This document shows positions 1-11,934 of a stretch of DNA of 64,000 nucleotides, piece after piece. The DNA lies in assembly GCF_014898055.3 (NCBI RefSeq), contig NW_023601433.1, positions 43,767,876-43,831,875 on the forward strand, in the 5' to 3' direction. A model generated the notes under the pieces. It did not search any database. It saw only the letters and a list, made by a program, of their open reading frames with translations, and was not told where the DNA came from. Every line of letters starts with the position of its first letter. Within the stretch, counting starts at the first letter, position 1. Made by a program: the position numbers and the translations under genes. Source of the stretch: Talpa occidentalis (taxonomy: Eukaryota > Chordata > Mammalia > Eulipotyphla > Talpidae).

Positions 1-189
1 AAACCAATAAAATCCAAATAGAGTCATTTTGTCAAATCCATAGACTAAATGGTGTTAATGTTGATTTCTTCATTTTAATAATTGTACTATGGTTATATAA
101 GCTATTAACCTTAGAGGAAGTAGAGTGAAGAATATATAGGAGTTCTGTGTAATATTTTTGCAACTTTTCTCTAAGTTATTTCAAAACTA

Positions 190-1190
190 AAAGTTGAAAG
201 GAAAAAATGGCAATATTATGTGTTTTCAAGGATGTGGAGCACTTTTGGAGGGAATGTTGAATGTTCCTGTCACTCTGGGAAATAACAAAGTTAACTATCC
301 AATTTAGTATATATACAAGCAACTCAACTTCTATGTATATACCCATGAGGGATGGAAACAGTCACAAATAATAGTTAACCCCACATTATGTAACTGAAAT
401 TTGCTAAGAGTGGGATTTAAATGGTCTTACAAAAAAAGAAAGAGAAAAGGTAACATAGGAGATGATGAACATGTTAATTGCCTAGATCTCTTTCACAGTA
501 ATTACATTTATTAAATCATCATGTTGATTTGATAAAGGTCAAGACAATTGTGACTAAACATCAGACTAATTCACACTGAGGAACAATTTATAACATCACC
601 GACAATGACTCTTAAAAAAGCATCAAAATCAGGAAAGAAAATGGAATCTTAATCTTACAATTTTATTTCTTAATTATGTACCTCTATAGAGCTGAAAAAT
701 AAAATAGATGAGGAGAAGCCTTGGAAAGAACAAAAAAAGAAAAGTTACCAAATGACTTATTTTCAAAATTTTATAGTACTATTATTTATATTTGGATTTG
801 TTTAAATTATATCAATTCACACAATAGAATATTCTCCAGTAATAAAAGGAATAAACTCCTGGTACATACAACCACGTGGATGAATCTAAAGTAAACATGC
901 TGTGTGAGGAAGTCAGATACAAAATAACATGTACTGTCTGATTCCATGTTATAAAATTCTAGCCAGTGAAGTAACTTAAAGTTATAGTAATCAGATTGAG
1001 GGTCACCTGGGATGGGGGTGAGATTGACTACAAAGGGTATGAGGAACTTTCTGGAGAGAGGGAAATATTTTCTAAAATTCATTGGAGTGGTGGTTACACA
1101 GGTATATACACTTGAACAAGTTATATAAACTTAAGATACATGAATGCGATTGATTATAAATTACAACCCAGCAATGATTTTCAAAAGTGA
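190..1190 (+). mobile_element. Old L1 3' end (L1M/HAL1-like)
   Basis: Two blocks resemble the end of mammalian L1 ORF2 and its 3' UTR in the sense direction. Around 230-370 the text reads like the segment with the 'tatataccca' motif, and 800-1190 reads like the 3' UTR with 'gattgactacaaagggtatgag' and 'gtggtggttacacaggtatataca'-type phrases. The middle (370-800) is too diverged to assign. No reading frame survives. Assigned by recalled similarity only. Confidence 0.6.
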
Positions 1191-1194
1191 AAAA

Positions 1195-1349
1195 GTGTAT
1201 TAAACATCTACTTTGGGCAGCAGCTCTCCTGCCCACCTGTGACTATGCAGGTGTTTCTCTTCACCAGCCTTCTCCCTTTACAAAGCAGCAGAGGCAGCTT
1301 CTTCCCAGGGTTGCCCACCTATGGCCATGCAGGCCTCTCTCTCTCTCTC
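1195..1349 (+). mobile_element. LTR-B fragment B0, left part
   Basis: This 150-bp piece matches the U3/R part of the LTR-B family seen at 17431, 21454, 28768 and 38747 ('cctgcccacctgtgactatgcagg', 'tttgcaaagcagcagaggcagc'-like text). It stops at the 'gcaggcctctct' point of the LTR. The LTR resumes at about 4826 with 'ttttaacaaacctgtcc'. The two halves are therefore separated by an insertion of about 3.5 kb (retrocopy plus L1). The 5' part of the LTR is missing. Confidence 0.65.
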
Positions 1350-1440
1350 TTTTTTTTTTTTTGGAGGTTTACCATTCAAATTTTATTTCCATTCTCTTGT
1401 TTTTTGGCCTATCATAAGGAAAATACAAAGCATCAATTTC

Positions 1441-4426
1441 TTTTTTTTTTTAAATAATAAATTTTATTGTTATATTCCCCATACAATTGCAGCCCCCCCA
1501 TTCTGACCCCAATCCCTCCCCTCCCGCCCCCGCCACCCTAAAAATGTCTCTGGTTCATAGTTTTTTGTTGATTTTGATTTTCACTTTCTTATAGTTATTC
1601 ATTTTCCTGGTCCCTTATTTAAGTTTTCTAGATTCCTGCTATGAGTGAGACCATCCGGTATTTTTCTTTTTCTTTTTGGCTTATTTCGCTGAGCATGATC
1701 CCTTCCAGCGCCATCCATGTTGCTGCAAATTGCATGTGTTTATCTTTTTTGAATGCTGAGTAATATTCCATGGTATATATGTACCACATCTTCTTGATCC
1801 AGTCATCTATTTTTGGGCATTTGGGCTGTTTCCAAAGCTTAGCTATTGTAAATAGTGCTGCTATAAACATAGGGGTGCAGGTGTTCTTTGGAATGGATGT
1901 TTCTGTGTCCTTTGGGTAAATACCTAGGAGTGGAATTGCTGGATCATATGGAAGCTCTATGTTTAGTAGGTCAAGAAATCTCCACACAGCTTTCCACAGT
2001 GGTTGGACCAGTTTGCACTCCCACCAACAGTGCAGAAGAGTTCCTTTTTCTCCACAATCTCGCCAACATTTGTTGTTGCTAGTTTTTTTAATATGTGCCA
2101 TTCTCACTGGTGTAAGATGGTATCTCATGGTAGTTTTGAATTGCATTTCCCTGATTACAAGTGATGTTGAACATTTTTTCATATGCCTGTTGGCCATTTG
2201 CATTTCCTCTTCAGAGAAGTTTCTTTTTAGCTCTTCTGCCCATTTTTTGACTGGGTTATTTTCTTTGTTGTTGTTGAGTCTCATCAGCTCTTTGCAGATT
2301 TTTGTGATCAGTCCTTTATCATTAGTGTTGGGTGCAAAAATGTTCTCCCAGTTGGTGGGGTTTCTCTTTGTTTTTGTTATTGTCTCTTTTGCTGTGCAGA
2401 AGCTCTTTAATTTGATGTAGTCCCAGCTGTTTATCTTTGCCTTCACTATCACTGCTTTGGGTGATGTGTCTGTAAAGATGTCTTTGATGTGCAAATCACG
2501 TAGTGTTTCGCCTATATTTCCTTCTATGTATTTTATGGTTTCAGGTCTTATGTCTAGTTCTTTAATCCATTTTGAGTTGATTTTTGTGTATGGTGTGAGG
2601 TAGTGGTCAAGCTTCATTCTTTTGCATGTAGCGACCCAGTTTTCCCAGCACCATTTATTGAACAAACTTTCTTTGCTCCAATGCATAGTCTTTGCTCCTT
2701 TGTCAAAGATTAGTTGACCATAAATCTGTGGGTTTATATCTGGATTTTCTATTTGATTCCATTGGTCTGTATGTCTGTTCTTGTTCCAATATCATGCAGT
2801 TTTGATGATTATGGCTTTGTAGTATAGTTTGAAGTCTGGGAGTGTGATGCCTCCATTCCCTTCTTTTTTTTTTTTTCAGGAGAACTTTGGCTATTCGGGG
2901 TTTTTTGTGATTCCATATGAATTTCATCAATAATTGTTCTATTTCTTTGAAGAATGACATTGAAATTTTGATTGGAATAGCATTGAATCTGTATATTGCT
3001 TTTGGAAGGATGGCCATTTTAATAATGTTTATTCTTCCAATCCATGAGCAGGGGATGTCTTTCCATTTCTTTGTGTCTTCTTCTATTTCTTTTAACAGTG
3101 TTTTATAGTTTTCTTTGTATAGGTCCTTTACCTCTTTTGTTAGATTTATTCCCAAATATTTGATTTTTTTTGTTTCAATAAAAAAAGGGATGGTTTTTTT
3201 GATTTCTTCTTCTTCAGATTTATTGTTTGTGTATAGGAAGGCTACTGACTTTTGCGTGTTGATTTTGTATCCTGCCACTTTACTGAACTGATTGATGAGT
3301 TGAATTAGTTTTTCTGTGGAGTTTTTGGGGTTCTCTATGTATAATATCATATCATCTGCAAATAGTGATAGTTTGACTTCTTCTTTTCCTATTTAGATTC
3401 CTTGTATGTCTTTCTCTTGTCTTATTGCTCTGGCTAGGACTTCCAGTATTATATTGAAAAGCAGTGGTGAGAGTGGACATCCTTGTCTTGTTCCAGATCT
3501 TAATGGAATTGCTTTCAGCTTTTTGCCATTGAGAATGATACTGGCTTTTGGCTTGTCATAGATGGCCTTTATGATGTTGAGGTATGTTCCTTGTATCCCA
3601 AGAATTTCAAGGGCTTTTATCATGAATGGGTGTTGCACTTTGTCGAAAGCTTTCTCAGCATCTATTGATATTATCATATGGTTTTTATATTTCTTTTTGT
3701 TGATGTGTTGGATAACGTTGATTGATTTTCGGATGTTAAACCATCCTTGTGTCCCTGGAATGAATCCTACTTGGTCGTGGTGAGTTATCTTATGGATACA
3801 TTGTTGGATTCTGATAGCTAAAATTTTATTGAGGATTTTTGCATCAGTGTTCATTAGGGAGATTGGCCTGTAGTTTTCCTTTTTTGTGTTGTCCTTGTTC
3901 GGTTTTGGTATTAGTGTAATGTTGGCTTCATAGAACGTGTTTGGTATTGTCCCTTCCTTCTCAATTTTTTGGAAGAGTTTGTGAAGGATAGGCACTAATT
4001 CGTCTCTGAATGTTTGGTAGAATTCATTTGTAAATCCATCAGGTCCTGGGCTTTTGTTTTTGGGGAGGTTTTTGATTATCATTTCAATTTCGCTGCTTGT
4101 AATTGGTCTGTTTAGGTGTTCTATTTCTTCTTTATCTAGCTTTGGGTGATTGTAGAGTTGTAGGAATTTGTCCATCTCCTCTAGATTGTTAAACTTGTTT
4201 CCATATAACTGTTCATAGTAGTTACTGATTATTCTTTTGATTTCTGCTGTGTCCGTTGTGATTTCTCCTCTTTCATTGATGATCCTGTTTATTTGTGCTT
4301 TCTCCCTTTTTTCCTTTGTGAGCCTGGCTAAGGGTTTGTCTATTTTATTGATTTTTTCAAAGAACCAGCTCTTGGTTTCATTGATCTTTTGGATTGTTTT
4401 TTTAGTTTCAATTTCATTTATTTCTG
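1441..4426 (-). mobile_element. 5'-truncated L1 with ORF2 reverse transcriptase remnant
   Basis: A minus-strand L1 of 2986 bp is bounded by a perfect 15-bp duplication, caaagcatcaatttc, at 1426-1440 and 4427-4441, with its poly-A end (poly-T on +) at the left. It keeps the reverse transcriptase and C-terminal parts of ORF2 and the 3' UTR. The endonuclease domain and ORF1 are missing. The perfect duplication and the few coding lesions suggest a fairly recent insertion. It lies inside the antisense retrocopy, which lies inside LTR-B0. Confidence 0.95.
1628..4175 (-). pseudogene. L1 ORF2 remnant (reverse transcriptase), broken
   Basis: Three open stretches make up the 3' part of L1 ORF2. 4175-3393 holds the front of the reverse transcriptase, including SPGPDGF and the [15 protein letters not shown] motif. 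3350-2703 begins just after the catalytic FADD, which is encoded at about 3362-3351. 2686-1628 (352 aa) holds the C-terminal region with a CX3CX7HX4C cysteine-histidine knuckle (CWRDC...H...C). Two lesions are visible. One is an in-frame TAA at 3395-3393, where related L1s have Gln. The other is a frameshift in the A-rich run coding for a lysine tract at about 2866-2878. It cannot make full ORF2 protein. Confidence 0.93.
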
Positions 4427-4825
4427 CAAAGCATCAATTTCATAGAGCTTTATTGTGAGTCTGAAATGTTACTTTCAGACTTTGTTACTCCTTCAGTACT
4501 CAGGAGTACTTTTAAGAAGTATTTGACAATAGCAAATGCTCAAGAAAAGTTAATTATTATTATAACATAATCATAATTTACCTCCCCTTTAGTAGATTGT
4601 CCTTTCAGTTCAGAATATTCTCAATCAGAATGAGTCAGGTAAAAAAAACTCTGTAGTTATTCAAGTTTATTTTTAGAACTTCAGGTGCTCTTGAAGAAAT
4701 GAGGGCCTGATAAGGTTAACAATTGGAAAGGAAGGGACAGAGTAGAAAGTGGTATCAGGAGAAGGCAAACATTGATGGTGTGAATGTGAAAATAGGGAGC
4801 ATCAGTGAGGGCATGGGGGTCACTT

Positions 4826-4922
4826 TTAACAAACCTGTCCATTTCAGGGGCAGCACTTTCTGCCCACTTGTCTGCACAAGTGTCCTTTCGTCTCCCCCAA
4901 ACCTGCCCTTTTGGATATAAAG
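4826..4922 (+). mobile_element. LTR-B fragment B0, right part
   Basis: LTR-B text resumes here ('aacaaacctgtccatttcagg', 'ctgcacaagtgtcctttcg', 'ccttttggatataa') at exactly the point where the piece at 1195-1349 stopped. The end of the LTR is lost after about 4922. Confidence 0.65.
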
Positions 4923-5059
4923 AAAAAAAATCTACTTTGGTGCAGAACTATGTCAATATCCCGAGTATTTAAAAATAAATGAGACCCTGTCCTTAGCAAA
5001 TACGCAAGTTCTAGAGTAAACAGACAATTGTAATATGCTGGTGTGAGGATGGGAAGCTT

Positions 5060-5265
5060 AGATTTTTGAGCAAGATCATCTAGGTTCAAACATCATTTCT
5101 ACCACCTTTGTAGAATCATGGTATCTCTTAAAATCTTAGTTTCTTCTATTTCTCTGCAGATGAGAATAATAACTGCACCAATCACTTAAGGTTGGGAACA
5201 TGAGCAAGATAATGCATGTGTAGTGTTTGCACAATGTGGGATACCAAATAAGTGCTCTATAAATC
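5060..5265 (+). mobile_element. MIR SINE fossil
   Basis: The order of motifs fits a sense MIR: 'ggttcaaa' B-box-like text, 'tttctctgcagatgagaataataactgcacc', 'gcaagataatgcatgtgtagtgtttgcaca' and 'ataagtgctctataaat'. Heavily diverged, as expected for this ancient family. Confidence 0.7.
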
Positions 5266-5433
5266 TTTTCACTTACAAAATTTCAAAAGAGCAGAGCTGT
5301 GTCTGTTTTGCTCATGTGGAATCTGCAGCACCTTTTATATGCCTGTTATGGAGTAAGCACAGCATAAATAATTGAGATAAACAGATGGAGGAATTAGGAG
5401 GATGTCAGGGATATGGGAGAATGGGGCTGCGAA

Positions 5434-5445
5434 GGGGGGGGGGGG
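5434..5445 (+). repeat. Poly-G run
   Basis: Twelve uninterrupted G residues in otherwise unique DNA; probably length-variable. Confidence 0.9.
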
Positions 5446-5479
5446 ATTGTCCATAGAGGCTTTGTCTTTCGCTCTGCCT

Positions 5480-5690
5480 ATAGAATCTTTCTTCCTCTGG
5501 CTAAGTTCTTCTTATCAACTTTATCTAAGTGCACCTGCACATTGCCATTCCTTTTTTGCTCAGATCCATGCCTCTGTCTGAAATGACTGTCCTTCTCTTC
5601 CCTCATAAGCCAAGCCTAAGCCTAGGTCCTCTCTCCTCTAGGAAGGCCTCCTGAAGTGTCTGGAATTTCTGACCTGATGTCCTATAGTGG
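5480..5690 (+). mobile_element. L2 LINE fragment
   Basis: Phrases such as 'tgactgtccttctcttccctc' and 'ctctcctctaggaaggcctcctgaagtg' resemble the 3' end of L2. Diverged, assigned from memory of the consensus. Confidence 0.5.
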
Positions 5691-5769
5691 TATGGAAGTC
5701 ATTCAGTTGCCATGTGGTTCTCACCTTGTAGGAGACTAAATACCCTTTGTCCTTGGCTGAGGATCTCTT

Positions 5770-6048
5770 TTTTTAATAAATATTTATTTTATTTATTTAT
5801 TTATGCATACAAGATCAGGGGTGTAGGCCAGAAGTGTGGGAGGATGAGAGGATTCACTAGACACAGAGTGGGGAACAGAACAGGCAGACTGACTGAAATA
5901 CACTGCTGAGGGGAGCAGTGGGTGAGACAGGAGAGGTCTGCTGCACCATGTGGGTAGCTCTCTGGCCGGGGATCAAACATGCTGCAGTGGCTGTGGATAG
6001 CTTCCTAGTACTAAGACTTAACCCCTTGCACCACCAGGGAGGCTCCAA
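5770..6048 (-). mobile_element. tRNA-derived SINE, full length
   Basis: Minus-strand copy with tail at the left and the head (ccaccagggaggc) at the right. A perfect 14-bp duplication gctgaggatctctt lies at 5756-5769 and 6049-6062. Confidence 0.95.
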
Positions 6049-6062
6049 GCTGAGGATCTCTT

Positions 6063-6471
6063 ACAAGATACTCTCATGAGAAGAATAGGATATGGATGTT
6101 AGGCAAGGAGAGCAAGTACTCGCTACCCCAGAGTGCAAGTGGGAATTGGAGAGAATTTACCATGGCTTCTATCTGTGAACCAGAGGTGGGATAGTCTCTT
6201 AAGTGTGATTAAACAGATGATGAGCCATGGGTGTGAGGAAATATAAATGGGAGCAAAACTAATTTAAGAAACACAGGGAAATGTTGAGACATATTGGGAA
6301 TAATTTGAGGTCAGAGTCTATGCAGTGCTTTTATAATGGCAGCCATTATTCAATTTTGCCACTATCAGCAGCATCTTCAGTTCTTTGTGTGGTGTAGAAA
6401 TAAGGTTTGGCTAGATATATGGAAGGTAAAGGAGCAACAGGTTGACAAATCTCTTCATGAGGAGATCAGTT
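6063..6471. other. Unique DNA, nothing recognised
   Basis: About 400 bp with no family I recognise, no long reading frame and no clear splice-flanked exon. Confidence 0.5.
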
Positions 6472-6483
6472 AAAATAAGGGAC

Positions 6484-6766
6484 GAGGCCTTTCTGGTGGT
6501 GCAAGGGGATAAGCACAGCACTGTGCTGTTATCTGCAGCCGCTGCAGCAGGAGTTCAATCCCCAGTCAGGGAGCTACCCTCAGAGGTATGGTGCAGCAGA
6601 CCTCTCAATTCTCACCCACTGCTCCCTTCAGCAATATATTTCAGTCAGTCAGCCTGTTCTGTTCTCCACTCTGTCTCTGGTGAATCCTCTCACACACACA
6701 CCCACACCTCTGGCCTGTACCCCAGTTCTTATATGCATAAATAAATCTTTAAAAAATAAATAAAAT
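6484..6766 (+). mobile_element. tRNA-derived SINE, full length
   Basis: Sense copy starting with a mutated head (ggcctttctggtggtgcaag). Near-perfect duplication aaaataagggac / aaaatgagggac at 6472-6483 and 6767-6778. Confidence 0.93.
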
Positions 6767-6778
6767 AAAATGAGGGAC

Positions 6779-7919
6779 CATGGCATACCTACATTGTATA
6801 GGGAAGGGAATGAAGGTATTAAGAGGCAAAACAATCAGAAGAAAGTGGAAGAATCAAGCAAGTAGTGGTCTCCATCAGCTGGGAGACTGGGAATAGTTAG
6901 AATATAGCAAGTGGGGATGAGAGAAGTTGAACCCATAGAGATTTGTTTCAAAAGGGTGTAGTGAGTATTGAGTGAACACTTTCTGGGGTATTGTCATTGC
7001 CAAAGTAGAAGGAAGAAAGTCACTGGTTGAACTGTGAAGTATGTGTATTGACACTGAAGACATGCAAGATTCTGTCAGGAATGGAGCAGAGAAGGAGACT
7101 GCATGCCTACAGCAGAAATCTCCAGTTTCAGGGCAGGAAGTTAGTGTTTGAAGGAAGAACTGAGTTGGAACTTAACCCCAATAGATAGGAAATTGATTTA
7201 GGAACTCAAGAAATATCCTATTCACTTCTCCAGCTCAGGGATGTAGTGAATCAGCAGTTTTCCTGGAGGGCTGTCAGGAATATGCCAGGAAAACCAGACT
7301 TCAGGAGGACAAAGAAGCAGGGGGTATGTTATGGTTAGAATAAGGAAGTAGGTAAAGTGACTTAGGCAACTGCTACCAAATGGTAGAAGGAAAACAGTAC
7401 AGAAAAGGAACATTGGAAAGTGTAACTGGAGAGGAAGCCTAGAAGAAATTGCAGGCAAGAGCAGAGAAGAGGATGGATGTACAGAGGAACCTACATATTT
7501 TGCAAGCTGACCAAGCAGATGGAGAATTAACTAGTTTCAAGGATTCAAAGTGAGCTGTGCTACAGAGCAGGCTGCGCAGGTGAAGCTGACACTCAGGCCT
7601 GGGCGACAAAGCCTTCTGCTTCTACTCTCCTCTGCATTGCCCAACCACCCCCTCCACTGCTCAGTGAATGCAAAACCATGGTCAACTTCAACGGGAGAAA
7701 CATTGTCATGGTAAACCGAACACGAGCTTTGCCTTGTATGTTGGTTACTATTCCTTGAACATAGAAGTTTTCACTCTAAAACAATCATTAAGTTCATTTC
7801 AGAGCACTTTCTTTTTCTGTAATACCTTTTACTTTTACTTTCCCCCACTAAATAACCACTTATATTTTGTTCTTTTAAAGTATGTATATTATTTCCATCT
7901 AAATCTCATTAGAACTTCA
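6779..7919. other. Unique DNA, unassigned
   Basis: Purine-rich on the plus strand up to about 7500. The region 6830-7480 could be an old decayed repeat but I cannot name it. The short open frames here have no recognisable domain. Confidence 0.45.
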
Positions 7920-8015
7920 TTACAATAACTGTGAAAGTAGGCAAATTATTATTGTCCAATGTTTATAGATGAGTAAATTAAGAATTAGGAAATACTTCTC
8001 CAAGGGCACCTTAGT
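7920..8015 (-). mobile_element. MIR SINE fossil
   Basis: Antisense MIR core: 'ttattattgtccaatgtttatagatgagtaaattaag' followed by 'tctccaagggcacc', matching the complement of the MIR 3' half. Confidence 0.6.
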
Positions 8016-9590
8016 TGATTGCTCTTTTTATGTCTGAGAAGGGCCTGTCGTAAGAACTGCTAAGTCACCAAGCAGACGTACAAGGCTGCTGTGAAACAAG
8101 CTATGAAATGATTGTGATGCACTTGGCAATATATTTAAAAATGAAACTGAAGGGCTTGATAATAATAGCTTCCTGTCACTATTACTTTGTTATCTTTCAA
8201 GGACTTTTAAATCATGAAGAAATATATTTGCTTTTTATGGAAAACTGCATACACTCAAATGGAAGTGACAGATGATCAATAATAAGAATGATTAATAGCG
8301 GTGACTGAACTTGGAGCAATGAGGGTGTGTCTTGTCTATTTTAGACAATAGTCACTGAAAAATAAGAGTTGATGAACTCAGTCAATGGTTCTAAGATTTT
8401 TTTTTTCATTCTAAGAAACTAACTGCCTTTTCAATTCAGATTTTAAATGGCAGAACCTTCCCTAAATGAGCAACTCTTAGAATAAATTTGGTACTTCAGT
8501 GTTTGCAGGTCAGGGAAGGGGAGGATTTTATAGTGGTTTTCAATCTTATCCAAACAAACTTGGACAGAATTATAAGAAATAAAAATGTCTGAAGTGCCCG
8601 TGTCCTTTTGTGGAACAAATAAAGATTAGGCATTTCACATATAAATCATTATAAACTTATAATGACCCAAAATCTTTACTGGGCTGATAGTAAACATTTT
8701 ACATTTTAAAATATTCAATTGACTCCTATGATCATGCTGATTTGGTATGTAAAATCTTGATCAAATACAGCAATGTTATATGGTTCAAAGAATATTTATC
8801 CAAAACAGAAGATTAGAACCCATTCTGTGATATATACTTCTTTATAAGAACCTTAAAAAAAATGCTTCCATTTTCTTTTTTGGTCAGTCTCTTCTTTTTT
8901 CTTTGAAACAGGTAACCCACAAGACCCAACTACACTCAAGGATCTGCACTTCAGCTCTTGAATCCCTTTGGGCTTACTCTCCTACCTCCACCCAGGTAGA
9001 CTATACTTCTCCAATCATGTCCAAGTGGAAAAGATTGGGACCTGTCACAACAGACCTTAAACTCCAAAGTTCCTCCCCAAGAAATTCTTAATCCAGCTAT
9101 AATCAATTGATCCATGACTGCCCTGTATTAATTATTTACCCATAGGGTTTAAGTGACAAACATTATAAGTTATGTCCTCTCCTTTCATGGCCTTTTCTAG
9201 AGTTAAAGGTGAAAAAGAATATTCTTCCAGCTCCCACCCTCAACTCCACCCAGACCAACTTTATATTATATCCAGCTGGGATATTTCTTTTACAAAATTC
9301 GAAAGGCTATGATTATATCCCATGGTGGAAGTTGACCACGTAATGAGGAATGAGTGTACCTCTGTCATGGACCATGGAAACTTTGCAGCTGAGTGAAAAG
9401 TATAAATTTTTCATTTGTGAAATTATAATTGCAAAACATTATGTACATAAAATTGGATCACTTTATCCGCTCCACTGAACATTAGTCAGTGAAACTTGCC
9501 CTTGGTTTGCATGGCAGCTCAGCTAAACTACACATTTTCCAATAACAGCATCACTGAAAAGACTTAAAAGTATATGAAGCGGTGGAAAAC
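8016..9590. other. Unique AT-rich DNA, nothing recognised
   Basis: About 1.5 kb of AT-rich sequence with no recognised repeat. Open frames are at most about 60 codons and look random. Confidence 0.5.
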
Positions 9591-9599
9591 ATATAGCAG

Positions 9600-10065
9600 A
9601 AGGCACCCACTCTGTACCCAGCTGTGGAAAATATTCTCCCTCTGCTGATATCTGGCAAAGGGTTACCTCCCCAGATCAAGATGATGTGACAGTGCTCAAC
9701 TACAGAGAGCAGGACAACTCAGGACACCAAGATTGCAGGGATTTTCTTTTCTTATATTTTAGCAACCACTTTTTATATGGAGCAAGTGTTTTGCTTTTTT
9801 CTCCTCGCAGATGGTTTTCAATCTACCTGGAGTTTTTGATTGCCGTCTCCCCTGCATTGTGTACCTGTATCAATAAATGTTTTGGAGAGTAATGTTTTTA
9901 CTGGTAATCTTTGTCGAGGTCATGTCCTCCTGCTCCAAGCTGGGCTGGCCCATCCTTAGAGACTGCGCAAACCGGCATTCACTCAGACTCCACCACTCTC
10001 CTGGGCAGATCACTGCTTCCGGGATTCCATATCTTCCCCTTTCTGGGGTTATTCGGTATACTTAG
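9600..10065 (+). mobile_element. Possible ancient LTR
   Basis: An AATAAA at 9872-9877 is preceded by a T-rich stretch and followed by a CT-rich, U5-like segment up to 'ggggttattcggtata'. This looks like an LTR R-U5 layout, but I cannot match it to a family or find a TSD. Confidence 0.25.
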
Positions 10066-10496
10066 TGCTCCTGAATCCTCAAATAGAAAGAAAAAGTAAT
10101 GCATGGGAGGTTAAATCAATTGTAAAAACACCTTTTGTTTGCCATCATCATTGATAGTTGACTAAAGTATACAGGCTGGGATAAACTATTGTTTAGTGAA
10201 AGAAATCAGAGCTCCTTGAAGTGGATAATTCCAGGACTGGAACTGTAAAAATACTAGAAGAGACTGGAATATCTTATGATGCCAAAACTTTGAAATGGAT
10301 GGTAGCAGGTCAAAGGGACAAAAGGATCAAGCAAACGTGTCAACCAATGATGAAAGTTAAAGTTTGTGTGAGAAAATAATGATATTATATTATAACTCAC
10401 AGAATAAAATGAACATACATGAGTCTAATTTATATAATAAATGGAAGTGAAGAGACATTATAGAAGAACTCTAAAAACTGTAGAAAGAGTGAGAGA

Positions 10497-10790
10497 GGGC
10501 CTGCACCTGGTGGTGCAAGGGGTTAAGCACCGCACTATGAAGCAATCCACAGCCTCTGCAGCATGAGTTCGATCCCTGACTGGCCGGGGAGAAACCACAT
10601 GGTGCAGCAGACCTCTCCTGCCTCCCCTTCTGCTCCCCTCAGCAGTGTATTTCAGTCAGTCTTCCTGTTCTGTTCCCCTCTCTGTCTCTGGTGAATCCTC
10701 TCACCACCACCCCACACCCCGCATCTCTGACCTGTGCCCCAGGCTCTTGCGTGCATAAATAAATAAATCTTTAAGAAAAAAAAAAAAAAG
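10497..10790 (+). mobile_element. tRNA-derived SINE, full length
   Basis: Sense copy with head, B-box-like 'gagttcgatccc' at 10566-10577, and a long A tail. Duplication gaaagagtgagaga / gaaagaatgagaga at 10483-10496 and 10791-10804. Confidence 0.95.
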
Positions 10791-10804
10791 GAAAGAATGA
10801 GAGA

Positions 10805-11934
10805 AACAGAAAATACCATCAGGTAAAAACCTAAGTAAGAACTATCTCAGGCAATGTCTTCCTAAGAATGCTCAAATTAGTGGGTGAATATTTAAGGAGA
10901 AACATTAACACCTTCTGAGATGGTGACCATGGTTCCATAATTATTACAAAAGTAAATGAAATGGTTTTTGCATTTAGGTGTTTAACATTTATTTTGGCAG
11001 TAAAAGATGAATAAAGAGATAGTGCAATATGATACATTACAGTGCTAAATTTCAGGATGTAAACTCTAAATCAGTGGGATCTTAGAAACAAAAAAATCAA
11101 AAAGGGTGGAGTTTATCTCCACCCCTTGTTACTGTATTAAATTTTGGGTTTTGTAGGAATTAAAGGGACAAGCAGAGATTCTCAGTTGTACATAATAGCT
11201 CTTCCATAAATCCAATTAGGAAGCTAAATATAAAATTAAGACTTGTTCACACTTTTTGAAAAGCAGTATGTTTACAAGGTGTAAACAGTTGTAGAAAACA
11301 TATTGTCCTCACATTTACTTGGATAAGAGCTTCTTTGAAGCCTCTTATTGATTTTCTGCTCCCCCATTTCATGCAGTGTATTCTTACACCTATTAAAAAG
11401 TTCACATAAGGATTCTTTAATATTGAAACCCAGGTTTTACTCACTATCAACCTTTCAGGGTATTTAGCATTCCAGTTAGTTCTTTCACCAAATGGCTTAA
11501 AGTAATGTTTCTCTGATTTGAAAATTGTTGTGTTCTGTGAATACTACAGGTTATATTTACCTGCATTTACTTCAAATATTCAAGATCCTAAAGAAACAGG
11601 ATCCTTCAGAGAACATACTCATTAGTTCTTTGAATGTTCTCCATCACCTTGGTCCTAGATATTTACTTTTCGGTGAGTCCTGCATTTCCTTGATGGTTAA
11701 GGAGAGACCCGTCATCAGAATAATATGCTGTACAAAGTCAAATCAGTGTGGAAAATTGTATTAAGTTAAACCAAGTTTCCCACTATTACTTTTGGTTTTC
11801 AGACTTTTTTGAATTCTTTTATGTCTCTTCTTTATATTTATATTACGGAGTTCAATATTGCGTATTGGGGCAAGAACCTGGGTCGGGGGACTATCCTTGG
11901 ACAAGCCTTCTTGAGAGGCACATGGAATAGTGGG
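10805..11934. other. Unique DNA, nothing recognised
   Basis: About 1.1 kb, AT-rich. Open frames at 11247-11450 and 11525-11764 show no domain I know and lack supporting context. Confidence 0.5.

Larger units (their letters stand above)
1350..4825 (-). pseudogene. Antisense processed retrocopy of an unidentified transcript, split by an L1
   Basis: Inside LTR-B0, a poly-T run (1350-1362) is followed by the complement of an AATAAA signal at 1382-1387, about 20 bp from the run. This is the layout of a polyadenylated RNA copied in on the minus strand. The copy consists of 1350-1440 and 4442-4825, about 475 bp, interrupted by the L1 at 1441-4426. I see no long reading frame and do not recognise the transcript; a 3' UTR fragment is likely. 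Its own target duplication is not clear because the flank is CT-rich. Confidence 0.45.

Noticed and set aside
1959..2420. 153-codon plus-strand open frame
   Set aside because: It is the complement of the L1 ORF2 coding region and has no independent support.
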